Shown here one piece after another: positions 45,686 to 54,233 of a stretch of 64,000 nucleotides of DNA. Position 1 is the stretch's first letter, and each line of letters starts with the position of its first letter. A program made the position numbers and the translations under genes. The notes under the pieces are model-generated. The model was not told where the DNA came from, ran no database searches, and saw only the letters and a program-made list of their open reading frames with translations. The stretch comes from Kiritimatiellaeota bacterium B1221 (GTDB taxonomy: Bacteria; Verrucomicrobiota; Kiritimatiellia; SS1-B-03-39; UBA6053). The stretch spans positions 248,001-312,000 of the forward strand of contig JARHXX010000001.1 of the NCBI GenBank assembly GCA_029269125.1, written 5' to 3'.

Positions 45686-45874
45686 ATGCCAGTAGAAGTT
45701 AAACTGAAAAAAGGCGAGTCCGTCGACCGCGCAATGCGCCGCCTCAAGAAGTTGCTGGACAAAGAAGGCACCATGCGTGAATTGCGCGCCCGGAGTCATT
45801 ACGAAAAACCCAGTGAACGCAAACGGAAGAAATCCGCTAGCGCCCGTGCCCGCATGGGACGTCCTGTAAACTAG
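45686..45874 (+). CDS. rpsU: 30S ribosomal protein S21
   Basis: 62 residues: MPVEVKLKKGESVDRAMRRL, then MRELRARSHYEKPSERKRKK and a basic tail, as in bS21. A strong ribosome site GGGGGTG lies 9-15 bp before the ATG. It has its own terminator at 45904-45933. Upstream, 45529-45685 should hold the promoter; TTGACT (45587-45592) is a candidate -35 without a convincing -10. Confidence 0.94.
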   Translation: MPVEVKLKKGESVDRAMRRLKKLLDKEGTMRELRARSHYEKPSERKRKKSASARARMGRPVN

Positions 45875-45903
45875 GACTCGGTGATGGCCCCAGGGCCCAC
45901 TGC

Positions 45904-45933
45904 AAAAAACCGGAACTTTGGTTCCGGTTTTTT
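45904..45933. terminator. Bidirectional intrinsic terminator of rpsU
   Basis: AAAAAACCGGAAC (45904-45916), loop TTTG, GTTCCGGTTTTTT (45921-45933). It also serves the convergent membrane-protein gene ending at 45979. Confidence 0.92.
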
Positions 45934-45978
45934 TGTGTCCTGCTCCATAAACATGGACGCTTTTCACCTAAATATAAA

Positions 45979-46458
45979 TCAGTTGGCGTGCATCGTATCA
46001 TATAACCACACCATACGATCCAAAAACCACATCTTCGTCAGACACACATAGACCACGCCATGCAGCGTTGCGGATATATCAGAATACCAAACGCCATAAA
46101 CCAGCACCATAAATGCGCAGGTTTGGAGTATATTTAAAATCATAATGCCTTTTAAATGTTCCGCAGGAATCGGTGATTCCTTTCTATTCATCAAAAGACG
46201 CTCTCCCAGTACAGACCTTGCACTCCATCGGTTATAATGCTGGGGCTTGGAAAATAATCTTGGATTTATCCAAATCCAAAAACTCAAACCGATAACGGGT
46301 ATAAGGCAATACCAACCGATCCAAACACGGGACCACACACTCAAAACAATAAAAGGCAACGTTGCAAATCTCATCCAAACCGACCATGGGTTTGCATGAC
46401 GCAACCAAACATCATCATGGGGTATAAACAGTTTTGATATGATTTTATCCAGCGCCAA
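45979..46458 (-). CDS. Membrane protein of the DUF6653 kind
   Basis: 159 residues with about four hydrophobic helices (FATLPFIVLSVWSRVWIGWY, CLIPVIGLSFWIWINP, ILNILQTCAFMVLVYGVWY). The start has DDVWLRHANPWSVWMRF and the end is TKMWFLDRMVWLYD; Trp-rich ends of this form are found in the uncharacterised DUF6653 family. The assignment is from memory of those motifs and should be treated as tentative. Function unknown. It begins 20 bp after the cbiX stop, so may be the last gene of the nadB-cbiX unit. Confidence 0.62.
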   Translation of the reverse strand: MALDKIISKLFIPHDDVWLRHANPWSVWMRFATLPFIVLSVWSRVWIGWYCLIPVIGLSFWIWINPRLFSKPQHYNRWSARSVLGERLLMNRKESPIPAEHLKGIMILNILQTCAFMVLVYGVWYSDISATLHGVVYVCLTKMWFLDRMVWLYDTMHAN

Positions 46459-46478
46459 AAAAACCTCAATTGTGCATA

Positions 46479-47207
46479 TTATGATAAGATATCCACATTT
46501 CCTGCCAGGGTCAACACCACATCCACCAACCCCGGATCGGTACCGACGGCTGAGGTCATCAGCAATGTCCGCCCGGCCAGCTCCGCCCGTCCGTTAATTA
46601 AACCAAGATCTTCCGGAATGGTTTCGGTCACATGCCATCCGTCGCCCACAAACAACGGCACAATAAAAATACGTGCAGCGCGGCACAGCGTCCACGCATC
46701 CGTCACAAAAGGGGCTTCATCAATAAAGGCGGTTATAATTTCTTCGCGGGGAAACTGCTGACGGATACGTTCGGCTTGCAGGTATATATTCCTGCCCGAT
46801 GCCGGATTCCTGGGGGTGCCATGCCCTAAAATGACCAATGCATCCCCCCTTTCCCAGCCTGCGGTTTGCGCATGCTTCAAACATAAATCCGCGAAAAGTG
46901 GATGCGAACCCACGGCCTGGGTATATCGGATCGATGAATCGGAGATATTACTATTTTTCCTCAGACAGGCGGGAATGACATTCTGGGTATAATACCCGTC
47001 CGAAATGAAAAAAGGAACCACCGTAATTTCATCACTTTTGAGCGGGGAAAGAATTTTGCAGATTCGCTGCTCTTCTTTCAGAAATCCACAGCACACTTCA
47101 TCATACCCCCCCCGCGCACGAATCTCATTCGCAATCCGATCCAGAGGAAGGCGGGTGTTGGGATTCCTGGAACTGCCATGTCCCACCAACACCAAAGCCC
47201 TAGCCAT
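46479..47207 (-). CDS. Sirohydrochlorin chelatase-like protein with duplicated CbiX domain
   Basis: 242 residues made of two CbiX/SirB half domains. Half one: MARALVLVGHGSSRNPNTRL with H9 as metal ligand, then VVPFFISDGYYTQNVIPACL. Half two: ALVILGHGTPRNPASGRNIY and IFIVPLFVGDGWHVTETIPE. It would insert Co2+ or Fe2+ into sirohydrochlorin for cobalamin or siroheme. No other cobalamin or siroheme genes lie nearby, so the metal cannot be decided. It overlaps nadB by 8 bp. An 8-C/G run (47106-47113) is inside the coding part. Confidence 0.82.
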   Translation of the reverse strand: MARALVLVGHGSSRNPNTRLPLDRIANEIRARGGYDEVCCGFLKEEQRICKILSPLKSDEITVVPFFISDGYYTQNVIPACLRKNSNISDSSIRYTQAVGSHPLFADLCLKHAQTAGWERGDALVILGHGTPRNPASGRNIYLQAERIRQQFPREEIITAFIDEAPFVTDAWTLCRAARIFIVPLFVGDGWHVTETIPEDLGLINGRAELAGRTLLMTSAVGTDPGLVDVVLTLAGNVDILS

Positions 47208-48846
47208 GATGCTCCACCCGGCTGTCGAGAATGTTCAGCGATTCTCCGGGAGGGTCGTCAATCACTGTATCTTCAGCCGTCGGCAGCATCTCGGGATAGT
47301 CCAGGGTGTAATGTAATCCGCGACTTTCCTTTCGCCGGCCCGCACATCGAATCACCAATTCGGCAATCGTCGCCAGGTTCCGCAACTCCAGCACATCTGA
47401 CGTCACCAGATAATCCAAATAATACTCCCGAATCTCATTCCGCAAATTCTTAATCCGCCGCCGGGCCCGCTCCAAGCGCTTATCGGTGCGCACAATTCCG
47501 ACATAATCCCACATACAGGTCCGCACTTCATTCCAGTTATGCTCTACCACCACCGCCTCATCACTGGGCACCGCATGGTAAGGCTCCCAGTCAGGAATCG
47601 TCAACCGCTCTTCGACCTCTAAAACATCGGCCGCATTCCGCAGTTTTTCCCCCAGCAGACCGGCCGAGACCAAACCTTCCAACAAACTGTTACTCGCCAA
47701 ACGGTTGGCACCGTGCAGCCCCGTACAAGCCGCTTCCCCAATCACATGCAAACCCGGCATGCGCGTGCTGCCATCCACTTCCGCCACCACCCCGCCACAA
47801 AAATAATGGGCGGCCGGCACTACCGGGATTTTTTCAGTGGCCATATCGATTCCCAACTCCAGACAGCGCTGGTAAATATTCGGAAATCGGCTTTGTAAAA
47901 ATTCGGCGGATTTGTGCGTGATATCCAAATACACACAGCGCGCGCCACTGCGCTTGATTTCATGATCAATCGCACGGGCCACCACATCACGCGGCGCCAG
48001 GGATCCCCGGGGATCAAACTCTTCAACAAAGCGTTCCCCTTTTTCATTCACCAGAATCCCGCCTTCTCCCCGCACCGCCTCACTAATCAAAAAAGATTTG
48101 GCTTTTCGATGAAACAGACAGGTGGGATGAAACTGAACCATCTCCATATTTTTCACCGGTAAACCTGCACGCCAGGCCATGGCAATGCCGTCACCCGTAG
48201 CCACATCCGGATTGGAGGTGTATTGATAAACCTTACAGGCACCGCCGGTCGCTAAAACCGTGTGTTGCGCCTGAACCGCAAACACTTCCCCATTTTGGGT
48301 GTCTAAAAAGTATGCGCCGATACAGGTATTCACTCCGGATTTTTTCAGCCATCCGGTGGTAACCAAATCAATGGCCATCACGTGTTCCAATACCTGAATG
48401 TTGGGATGCTCGATCGCCGCCCGCACCATTTGCAGAATCACTTCATGTCCGGTGATATCACCGGCATGCAGGACGCGCCGGTGGCTATGCCCCCCTTCCC
48501 GGCCGAGATCATACTCATCCGAAGAAGAACCGTTTTTTTCAAACTTCACCCCCAAAGCCTCCAGGGAACGAATACCATCCGGTCCTCCGCGGATGATGGC
48601 CTGCACCACATCTTCATCACACAGGCCGGAACCGGTGGAAAGCGTATCCTCAATATGCGCATCAAAGCTGTCCCCGGGATCCATCACACAGGAGATCCCC
48701 CCTTGCGCCCAATCACTGCTGGACACATCAGAACTTCGTTTGGTCGTCACCACCACCCGCTGATGGTCGGCAATGGACAGGGCGGCTTTGAGACCGGCAA
48801 TACCGGTGCCGATAACCAACACCGGCGCTTCAAGGGTTCGCATCAT
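47200..48846 (-). CDS. nadB: L-aspartate oxidase
   Basis: 548 residues. It oxidises aspartate to iminoaspartate for NAD synthesis. FAD loop APVLVIGTGIAGLKAALSIA, SSSDWAQGGISCVMD, EGGHSHRRVLHAGDITG and HFICGGV-like AAHYFCGGVVAEVDGST are visible. GEAACTGLHGANRLASNSLL is diagnostic, and the C-terminal helical domain is complete. NadA and NadC are not in the window. Two ATGs stand in tandem at the start (48846, 48843). Coupled by overlap to cbiX. Confidence 0.95.
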   Translation of the reverse strand: MMRTLEAPVLVIGTGIAGLKAALSIADHQRVVVTTKRSSDVSSSDWAQGGISCVMDPGDSFDAHIEDTLSTGSGLCDEDVVQAIIRGGPDGIRSLEALGVKFEKNGSSSDEYDLGREGGHSHRRVLHAGDITGHEVILQMVRAAIEHPNIQVLEHVMAIDLVTTGWLKKSGVNTCIGAYFLDTQNGEVFAVQAQHTVLATGGACKVYQYTSNPDVATGDGIAMAWRAGLPVKNMEMVQFHPTCLFHRKAKSFLISEAVRGEGGILVNEKGERFVEEFDPRGSLAPRDVVARAIDHEIKRSGARCVYLDITHKSAEFLQSRFPNIYQRCLELGIDMATEKIPVVPAAHYFCGGVVAEVDGSTRMPGLHVIGEAACTGLHGANRLASNSLLEGLVSAGLLGEKLRNAADVLEVEERLTIPDWEPYHAVPSDEAVVVEHNWNEVRTCMWDYVGIVRTDKRLERARRRIKNLRNEIREYYLDYLVTSDVLELRNLATIAELVIRCAGRRKESRGLHYTLDYPEMLPTAEDTVIDDPPGESLNILDSRVEHHG

Positions 48847-48931
48847 GAGAAACTTAACCTGATAAGAGTTCGAAAACCTCCGGGTTCATCACTGAAGCAG
48901 CCGGAAGCTTTCAGATCAAAGAGACGAAAAA

Positions 48932-49237
48932 TTAATAGTCTTCAGCATCTTCGTCGTCTTCGTCCTCATCATCTTGAGGGATGTCATCATCATAAAAATC
49001 ATCTTCTTCAGAAGTCGGATCCGTGGGATCCAGGCCCTCTTCATCAATGACCTCAATCATATGCTTTAACGCTTCACTGAAATCTTTTAATCCGGTCGCC
49101 GGAACAATGATGGTATCACGGTGTCCGCGCACTTCTTCCGTGATACGCAGCAGGATCCCCCGCTGATTTTCCCGGAGGTCAAAGAAAAATGATTTACGTT
49201 CAATTTGAACTTTTTCGCTGGCTATTGAATCTTCCAT
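48932..49237 (-). CDS. PUR-family (DUF3276) DNA/RNA-binding protein with acidic tail
   Basis: 101 residues. The first 60 form one PUR repeat: VQIERKSFFFDLRENQRGIL, LRITEEVRGHRDTIIVPATG, then FSEALKHMIEVID. This is the bacterial PUR-alpha-like family seen in Bacteroidota, spirochaetes (BpuR) and Verrucomicrobia. The rest is an acidic tail, mostly Asp/Glu. Bacterial PUR proteins bind single-stranded nucleic acid and can repress translation; the target here is unknown. Good ribosome site GGGAGAC. A perfect palindrome lies in the leader at 49275-49294. Confidence 0.88.
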   Translation of the reverse strand: MEDSIASEKVQIERKSFFFDLRENQRGILLRITEEVRGHRDTIIVPATGLKDFSEALKHMIEVIDEEGLDPTDPTSEEDDFYDDDIPQDDEDEDDEDAEDY

Positions 49238-49274
49238 AGTTGGGTCTCCCTCATATACGTTCAGTTACATGCTG

Positions 49275-49294
49275 ACCGGATCACCTGATCCGGT
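49275..49294. promoter_or_regulatory. Perfect 20-bp palindrome between the PUR-protein gene and glgX
   Basis: ACCGGATCA-CC-TGATCCGGT. It lies 38-57 bp upstream of the PUR-protein start and about 180 bp before glgX on the other strand. It may be an operator for a dimeric regulator or a stem in the PUR leader mRNA. No U-tract follows. Confidence 0.5.
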
Positions 49295-49473
49295 TACCAC
49301 TTTAAAGCCCCGCCCAAGAGCTGAACCTCAAAGATCAGAAAAAGTTCTACCCCCTTCTGCCTGACTTGGCAACAGGCAACACGTGAAAAATACCGGAAAA
49401 TTGCATTTCGAATTTTAACCCATAGATTCAGGTTTGACGTGACAGATGTAAAAAAAATCGGTTAACAACAGCC

Positions 49474-51564
49474 ATGCCCAAAAAGTATACCACTCATCTC
49501 TATGCCCAAAGCCTAGCCCCCTATCATAAATTGGGACCCGTCCTCAACGGCGATCAATGCCGCTTTACGCTGTGGTGCCGGGACGCGGACACCCTGGATT
49601 TATACCTTTTCGAACATCCCACCGACCTGCGTCCCATACGGGAGATTCACTTAAATCCGGAAGAACACCGCTTCGGAGATTTATGGAGCGTGGAAGTCCC
49701 CGGGGTCAAAGCAGGCTGGAGCTACGTGTGGCGTCTTGACCGTCCCGAAAACACTTTTCCAAAGGATCAGTACATCCTGGATCCCTATGCCCCGGCAGTG
49801 GCGGGTCCCGCACAGTGGGGACAAAGTCTTATCCGCCAACCCGGCGACCCTCTGCACACGGGCAAAGCCTTTCCCAAAGGAGTCATCGTTGCCTCGGATT
49901 TTGACTGGGGCCATGACCGCCCCCCGAATATTCCCTGGGATAAAATGATAGTCTATGAAACCCATGTTCGCGGTTTCACCGCCGGTCCCGGAAGTGGTGT
50001 CGAGGTTCCGGGAACCTATGCGGGCTTCATCGAAAAAGTGCCTTACCTTAAAACCCTGGGTATCACTTCCGTGGAACTGCTGCCTGTGTACGAATTTGAT
50101 GAGATGGAATATTACCATCAAAACGATAACCGTTCCGGCCTCCGAAACTATTGGGGCTACAGCACCCAAAGTTTCTTTGCCCCCATGAGCCGTTTTGCCA
50201 AAGCGGGCAATCAGGGGCAACAGGTAGACGAATTCAAGTCTCTGGTTAAAGCCATTCATGCCCAGGGAATGGAGGTCATTTTGGATGTGGTCTATAACCA
50301 CACCATGGAGGGCGGCACCAACGGCCCCAACGTCAGCTTTAAAATTCTCGGTCAGGAGGTCTACTATCAGATCGACACCCAAACCCAGGAACATAAAAAC
50401 TACAGCGGTTGCGGCAACACCGTGAATTGCAATCACCCCGTGGTCATGCAACTGATTCTCGACAGCCTCCGTCACTGGGTGATGGAATACCATATTGACG
50501 GCTTCCGTTTCGACCTCGCCTCCATTCTCTGCCGCGGACGTGACGGGGAAATGATGGCCCGGCCTCCCCTCATTGAAGCCATTGATGAAGATCCGATTCT
50601 CCGGGGCGTGAAAATGATTGCCGAAGCCTGGGATGCTGCAGGAGCGTACCAAGTCGGAAACTTCCCCTCTCCCCGCTGGGCAGAATGGAATGGAAAATAC
50701 CGGGATGAAATCCGCCGTTTCTGGTCGGGTGAACCCGGTAGACTTTCCAGTTTTGCCACCCGGGTGCTCGGAAGCGAAGACCTCTATTCCGGTGAACCTA
50801 TGGGCGCGGCCAAGTCGGTAAATTTCATTTGTTGTCACGATGGGTTCACCCTCCGGGATTTAGTCAGTTACCGCGACAAACACAATGACGCCAACCTCGA
50901 ACAAAACCGCGACGGCGAAAAAAATAATCACAGCAACAATTGCGGATACGAAGGCGAAACCGCCGACCCCGAAATTCGCCAGCTTCGGCTGCAGATGCAA
51001 AAAAACTTTCTGGCAACCCTGCTCATCTCCAGAGGGATCCCCATGATTCCCGCCGGAGATGAAAGAGGACGCACCCAAAAAGGCAACAACAATGCCTACT
51101 GTCAGGACAATGAACTCAGTTGGTTGGACTGGACCCTCGATGCCGACCGCAAAGAATTACTTTCCTTTTTCAAAAAGCTGATTCGCCTGCGCGAATGCAT
51201 GCCCGCCCTGCACTTCAGTGGATTGGTTCATGATCAGGGACGCGAAACCGCCCATGCACGGGTTCGCTGGATCGGCCCCTCCAACCGGGATCCGGATTGG
51301 GGGCGCGATCAGGCCGTCGGACTTCGCCTCAGCGGTAAAGCCGAACATCTGGGAATCAAAGAAGACAGTGAAGACATTCTGATCTTCTTTAACGCCTCCG
51401 CAAAACCTGCGAAATTTCATATCCCGGATACCGATAAATTTAAATGGAAGATGCGGGCATACACCACCCACAACCGGGTTCACCGCAGCAATTTAGGTAC
51501 GGTCATGACCGCAAAACCCCAAAGCATGGTGGTCTTTAGCGCCAAGGCAAAAGTCCTCAGTTGA
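49474..51564 (+). CDS. glgX: Glycogen debranching enzyme, isoamylase type
   Basis: 696 residues. Residues ~1-130 are a CBM48-type N-terminal domain (CRFTLWCRDADTLDLYLFEH). The GH13 barrel follows with VYETHVRGFTAGPGSGV, ILDVVYNHTMEGG, DGFRFDLASILCRG (catalytic nucleophile Asp), MIAEAWDAAGAY (acid Glu) and NFICCHDGFTLRDLVSY (third Asp). It hydrolyses α-1,6 branch points in glycogen; with glgP at 19 kb it completes breakdown. Single plus-strand gene with the zinc peptidase 55 bp downstream. Confidence 0.94.
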   Translation: MPKKYTTHLYAQSLAPYHKLGPVLNGDQCRFTLWCRDADTLDLYLFEHPTDLRPIREIHLNPEEHRFGDLWSVEVPGVKAGWSYVWRLDRPENTFPKDQYILDPYAPAVAGPAQWGQSLIRQPGDPLHTGKAFPKGVIVASDFDWGHDRPPNIPWDKMIVYETHVRGFTAGPGSGVEVPGTYAGFIEKVPYLKTLGITSVELLPVYEFDEMEYYHQNDNRSGLRNYWGYSTQSFFAPMSRFAKAGNQGQQVDEFKSLVKAIHAQGMEVILDVVYNHTMEGGTNGPNVSFKILGQEVYYQIDTQTQEHKNYSGCGNTVNCNHPVVMQLILDSLRHWVMEYHIDGFRFDLASILCRGRDGEMMARPPLIEAIDEDPILRGVKMIAEAWDAAGAYQVGNFPSPRWAEWNGKYRDEIRRFWSGEPGRLSSFATRVLGSEDLYSGEPMGAAKSVNFICCHDGFTLRDLVSYRDKHNDANLEQNRDGEKNNHSNNCGYEGETADPEIRQLRLQMQKNFLATLLISRGIPMIPAGDERGRTQKGNNNAYCQDNELSWLDWTLDADRKELLSFFKKLIRLRECMPALHFSGLVHDQGRETAHARVRWIGPSNRDPDWGRDQAVGLRLSGKAEHLGIKEDSEDILIFFNASAKPAKFHIPDTDKFKWKMRAYTTHNRVHRSNLGTVMTAKPQSMVVFSAKAKVLS

Positions 51565-51619
51565 AATCCCCACAACATCGGTTATCTTGCCTGCAAAGAA
51601 ACCTATGGAGTATTAAAAT

Positions 51620-52321
51620 ATGATATTTGATCCCGTTTATTTTATTTTTGTCATGCCGGCATTTCTGCTGTCGATGTATGCCTCTTTTCTCACCAAATCA
51701 CGGTTCAATAAATATGCAAAAGTTGCCGCATCTTCCGGCCTCACCGGCGCACAGGCCGCGTATCAAATGCTGAGAAAAGAGAACCTCAATGATGTTGCCA
51801 TTGAGCGCGTTCAAGGATTTTTAAGTGATCACTACGATCCGCGGGCCAGAGTATTGCGCCTCAGTCCCCAGGTTCATGATGGCAAAAGCCTTTCCGCTGT
51901 AGGCGTCGCCTGTCACGAAGCCGGACATGCCCTGCAGCATGCCACAGGATACAAACCCCTCGGCCTGCGGTCCACGTTGGTTCCCGCGACCACTTTTACC
52001 AGTAAATTAAGCATGCCCCTGCTAATGGTCGGCGCCTTTATGAGCGCCGCCCCCGCAGGTCAGAGCCTGATGATCATCGGCGCCTTGCTTTTGAGCGTCT
52101 CCGTCCTTTTCACCTTGGTCACCCTTCCCGTCGAATGGGATGCCAGTGCGCGTGCCAAAAAAGTGTTAGTGAGAGACGGGATTGTCAGCCCCGCCCAGGA
52201 AGCGGATGCGGCCGCCGTTTTGAACGCCGCCTTCCTCACCTATTTGGCTGCTGCCATCTCCGCAGTCATGACCCTGCTCTACTGGTTGTATCGTTCCGGC
52301 CTGATTGGCGGCAGACGTTAA
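51620..52321 (+). CDS. Membrane zinc metallopeptidase (YugP-like)
   Basis: 233 residues. The zinc site H99-EAG-H103 (VACHEAGHALQHA) is preceded by FLSDHYDPRARVLRLSPQVHD, the conserved block of the neutral zinc metallopeptidase-2 family. Membrane helices occupy the N-terminus (YFIFVMPAFLLSMYASFL) and the second half. The third ligand could be the Glu in LPVEWDASARAKKVL. Substrate unknown. Its stop overlaps the end of the PDZ-protein gene by 4 bp on the opposite strand. Confidence 0.87.
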   Translation: MIFDPVYFIFVMPAFLLSMYASFLTKSRFNKYAKVAASSGLTGAQAAYQMLRKENLNDVAIERVQGFLSDHYDPRARVLRLSPQVHDGKSLSAVGVACHEAGHALQHATGYKPLGLRSTLVPATTFTSKLSMPLLMVGAFMSAAPAGQSLMIIGALLLSVSVLFTLVTLPVEWDASARAKKVLVRDGIVSPAQEADAAAVLNAAFLTYLAAAISAVMTLLYWLYRSGLIGGRR

Positions 52322-53016
52322 TCCATCCGGAAATCGCCCACCGGCTCATCAACCGCATTCCCTCCGGCCGGACGTAAGGCCTGAAGCCAGGCCTCTATTT
52401 TAGCCTCCTCTTCTGCGATGCGACGACGCCAGTTGTGCGGCAAGTCTTTCTTTACCGCTAAAATCACATCGACATAAAATTCTTTGTTTTGCCGCAGCAC
52501 CCTTAAACGCAGCGGATTTAAAGGAATCTGTCGCTGTACTTGCAATGCAAACGCGGTCGAATCCTCATAATCAGAAACCAAAGTCCCATCCACCTCGAGT
52601 AAATGGTCACCCGTTCTAAGCCCTGCCTGCTCCGCAGGAGATCCCTGAACCACATTTTGCAAACGGATCGCCGCCCGGCCGTCCGGCAGGAAACTTAATT
52701 CAAAATTCACACCTAAAAAGGCTTTGGGTTGATAAAACAAGACCTCTCCACCAAGGCGTCTTAAGATCTTTTCCAATTGAAATTCGACCTCCAAATCCAA
52801 TGGTTCCGCATAGTTCTCCGCAAGCACAGTAAGAAGGTGCCGGGGGAATCGGGCCGACCAGGCCTCCAATTGACTCAACGCATTTGACCGTTCTTCGTAC
52901 GCTTCGGAACCGAGCAGGTGCACCACCTGTCGGATCTGGATGGGTCCAGGCAGCACCTGTTCTCCTGCCCACAATCCACTTAAAATAAATGCAGAGAAGA
53001 GCCAGAGAGCTCTCAC
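52318..53016 (-). CDS. Exported PDZ-domain protein
   Basis: 232 residues with signal peptide MRALWLFSAFILSGLWAGEQ. A small helical part (HLLGSEAYEERSNALSQLEA, like HEAT) is followed by a PDZ domain at ~110-185: FLGVNFELSFLPDGRAAIRL, GSPAEQAGLRTGDHLLEVDG. No protease domain is present, so it is likely an adaptor that recognises peptide C-termini in the periplasm. It is the last gene of the division cluster and overlaps ftsZ by 4 bp (ATGA), which suggests a link to division or envelope growth. Confidence 0.82.
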   Translation of the reverse strand: MRALWLFSAFILSGLWAGEQVLPGPIQIRQVVHLLGSEAYEERSNALSQLEAWSARFPRHLLTVLAENYAEPLDLEVEFQLEKILRRLGGEVLFYQPKAFLGVNFELSFLPDGRAAIRLQNVVQGSPAEQAGLRTGDHLLEVDGTLVSDYEDSTAFALQVQRQIPLNPLRLRVLRQNKEFYVDVILAVKKDLPHNWRRRIAEEEAKIEAWLQALRPAGGNAVDEPVGDFRMD

Positions 53017-54233
53017 GAGGAAAGGTCCTTATGAAAACTCAAGCGCAGGCCCTTGCGGATAAATGTCGGGGTATCCAAATCCGCACCTTCAACAATGGTG
53101 GGGGCGATGCCTTTAAACCGCCCTTTGGTCTTGGCGTGCGAAGGTAATTTGATTTCGCTTTGGACCATTTTCCCTTTTTCATCCACTTTCGATTTGTCAG
53201 ACGGAACCGGGTCTCCTCCCTCCAGCTCTTCTTCAACCTCTTCAACTGACACCGCCTTGACCTTCCATTGCTCTGCCGCCATCACCACCAAAGCCAAATG
53301 CTGCCCGAAGCGCTCATCCTGCGCCACACCAATCTTTAAATCCGCATCTGACCGCAATACCCGTCGGATTTCAAAGCTGATGCGTTCCAAATCCTGAACC
53401 GGGGTATGCGGACCACAAAGCATTCCCACCACCACGCCCCCGCTATGGGCCAACAAACTTCCCCGGTCAATCAACGGATGCGTAAACAGCTGGTCCAGCA
53501 GACTTGTAATCCGATTTTCACCTTCTGCCGAAACCGCCACCAATCGGCAATACCCGTCGGCCTGTTTTAACGTTTGCACCAAATCCTGAAGCGTGAGCGG
53601 AATCAACCATCCCGAACGCAGCAACACCGCCACCCCCCCTAACGCCCGGCCTATCTCCATTCCGCAACGTTTCAGCAACCTCGCCAGCAACATACTGGCA
53701 TCTTCATTCACTTTTAAACTCTCCAGCGGAAAAAGCATGACCGCATCACAAGCTTCACGGTAATGCCCCAAAGCCGTCTCAGCCAGATTCCGGCGGCTTC
53801 CGCCTTCCGCCTCTAAAGGTTGCACCAACCCGGCGATCACCAACAGACCCGCTTCGCGCGCACGGTCAGCCAGTTGCGCACCCAGCCCTCCACCGGTTCC
53901 GCCCCCCAGACCCGCAACCAGAATCACGACTTTGTAACCCTGAAACAACGAAAACAACTGATCTTCCCCCTCCTCCAAACAACGCTGGGCCAATTCCACA
54001 TTTCCCCCGGTCCCCATGCCGTTGGTAAGCGTTTCCCCTAACAGAATTTTCCGCTCAAAAGAGAGTTCATTTAAACTCGCAGCATCGGTATCCACCGCCA
54101 CATACGACAACTCCGGCACCCGCTTGGGCAAATGGGAAATCAGCTTTCCTCCGGCATTCCCCAAAGCCAAAAATAAAATAGGCAATGGATCCCGAATCGT
54201 CTCTTCGTTGGTGCTAAGTAAAGGTGTGGTCAT
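53013..54233 (-). CDS. ftsZ: Divergent FtsZ cell-division tubulin homologue
   Basis: 406 residues in the ftsZ position behind ftsA (4-bp overlap). Kept features: T1-like ALGNAGGKLISHL, T3 VAVDTDAASLNE, tubulin signature GLGGGTGGGLGAQ, T5 VQPLEAEGGSRRNLAE, and a C-terminal peptide DLDTPTFIRKGLRL matching the FtsA-binding tail. Lost: the T7 loop, normally N-x-D-F-A-D-V, reads PLTLQDL, so Asn and the first Asp are replaced and only the last Asp remains. The T7 loop completes the GTPase site of the neighbouring subunit, so hydrolysis may be altered. A linker of ~60 residues rich in Glu/Lys precedes the tail. No second FtsZ is in the window. Confidence 0.88.
   Translation of the reverse strand: MTTPLLSTNEETIRDPLPILFLALGNAGGKLISHLPKRVPELSYVAVDTDAASLNELSFERKILLGETLTNGMGTGGNVELAQRCLEEGEDQLFSLFQGYKVVILVAGLGGGTGGGLGAQLADRAREAGLLVIAGLVQPLEAEGGSRRNLAETALGHYREACDAVMLFPLESLKVNEDASMLLARLLKRCGMEIGRALGGVAVLLRSGWLIPLTLQDLVQTLKQADGYCRLVAVSAEGENRITSLLDQLFTHPLIDRGSLLAHSGGVVVGMLCGPHTPVQDLERISFEIRRVLRSDADLKIGVAQDERFGQHLALVVMAAEQWKVKAVSVEEVEEELEGGDPVPSDKSKVDEKGKMVQSEIKLPSHAKTKGRFKGIAPTIVEGADLDTPTFIRKGLRLSFHKDLSS

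Noticed and set aside
48847..48931. Riboswitch before nadB-cbiX
   Set aside because: The gap is too short for a cobalamin or NAD riboswitch and no core motif is seen.
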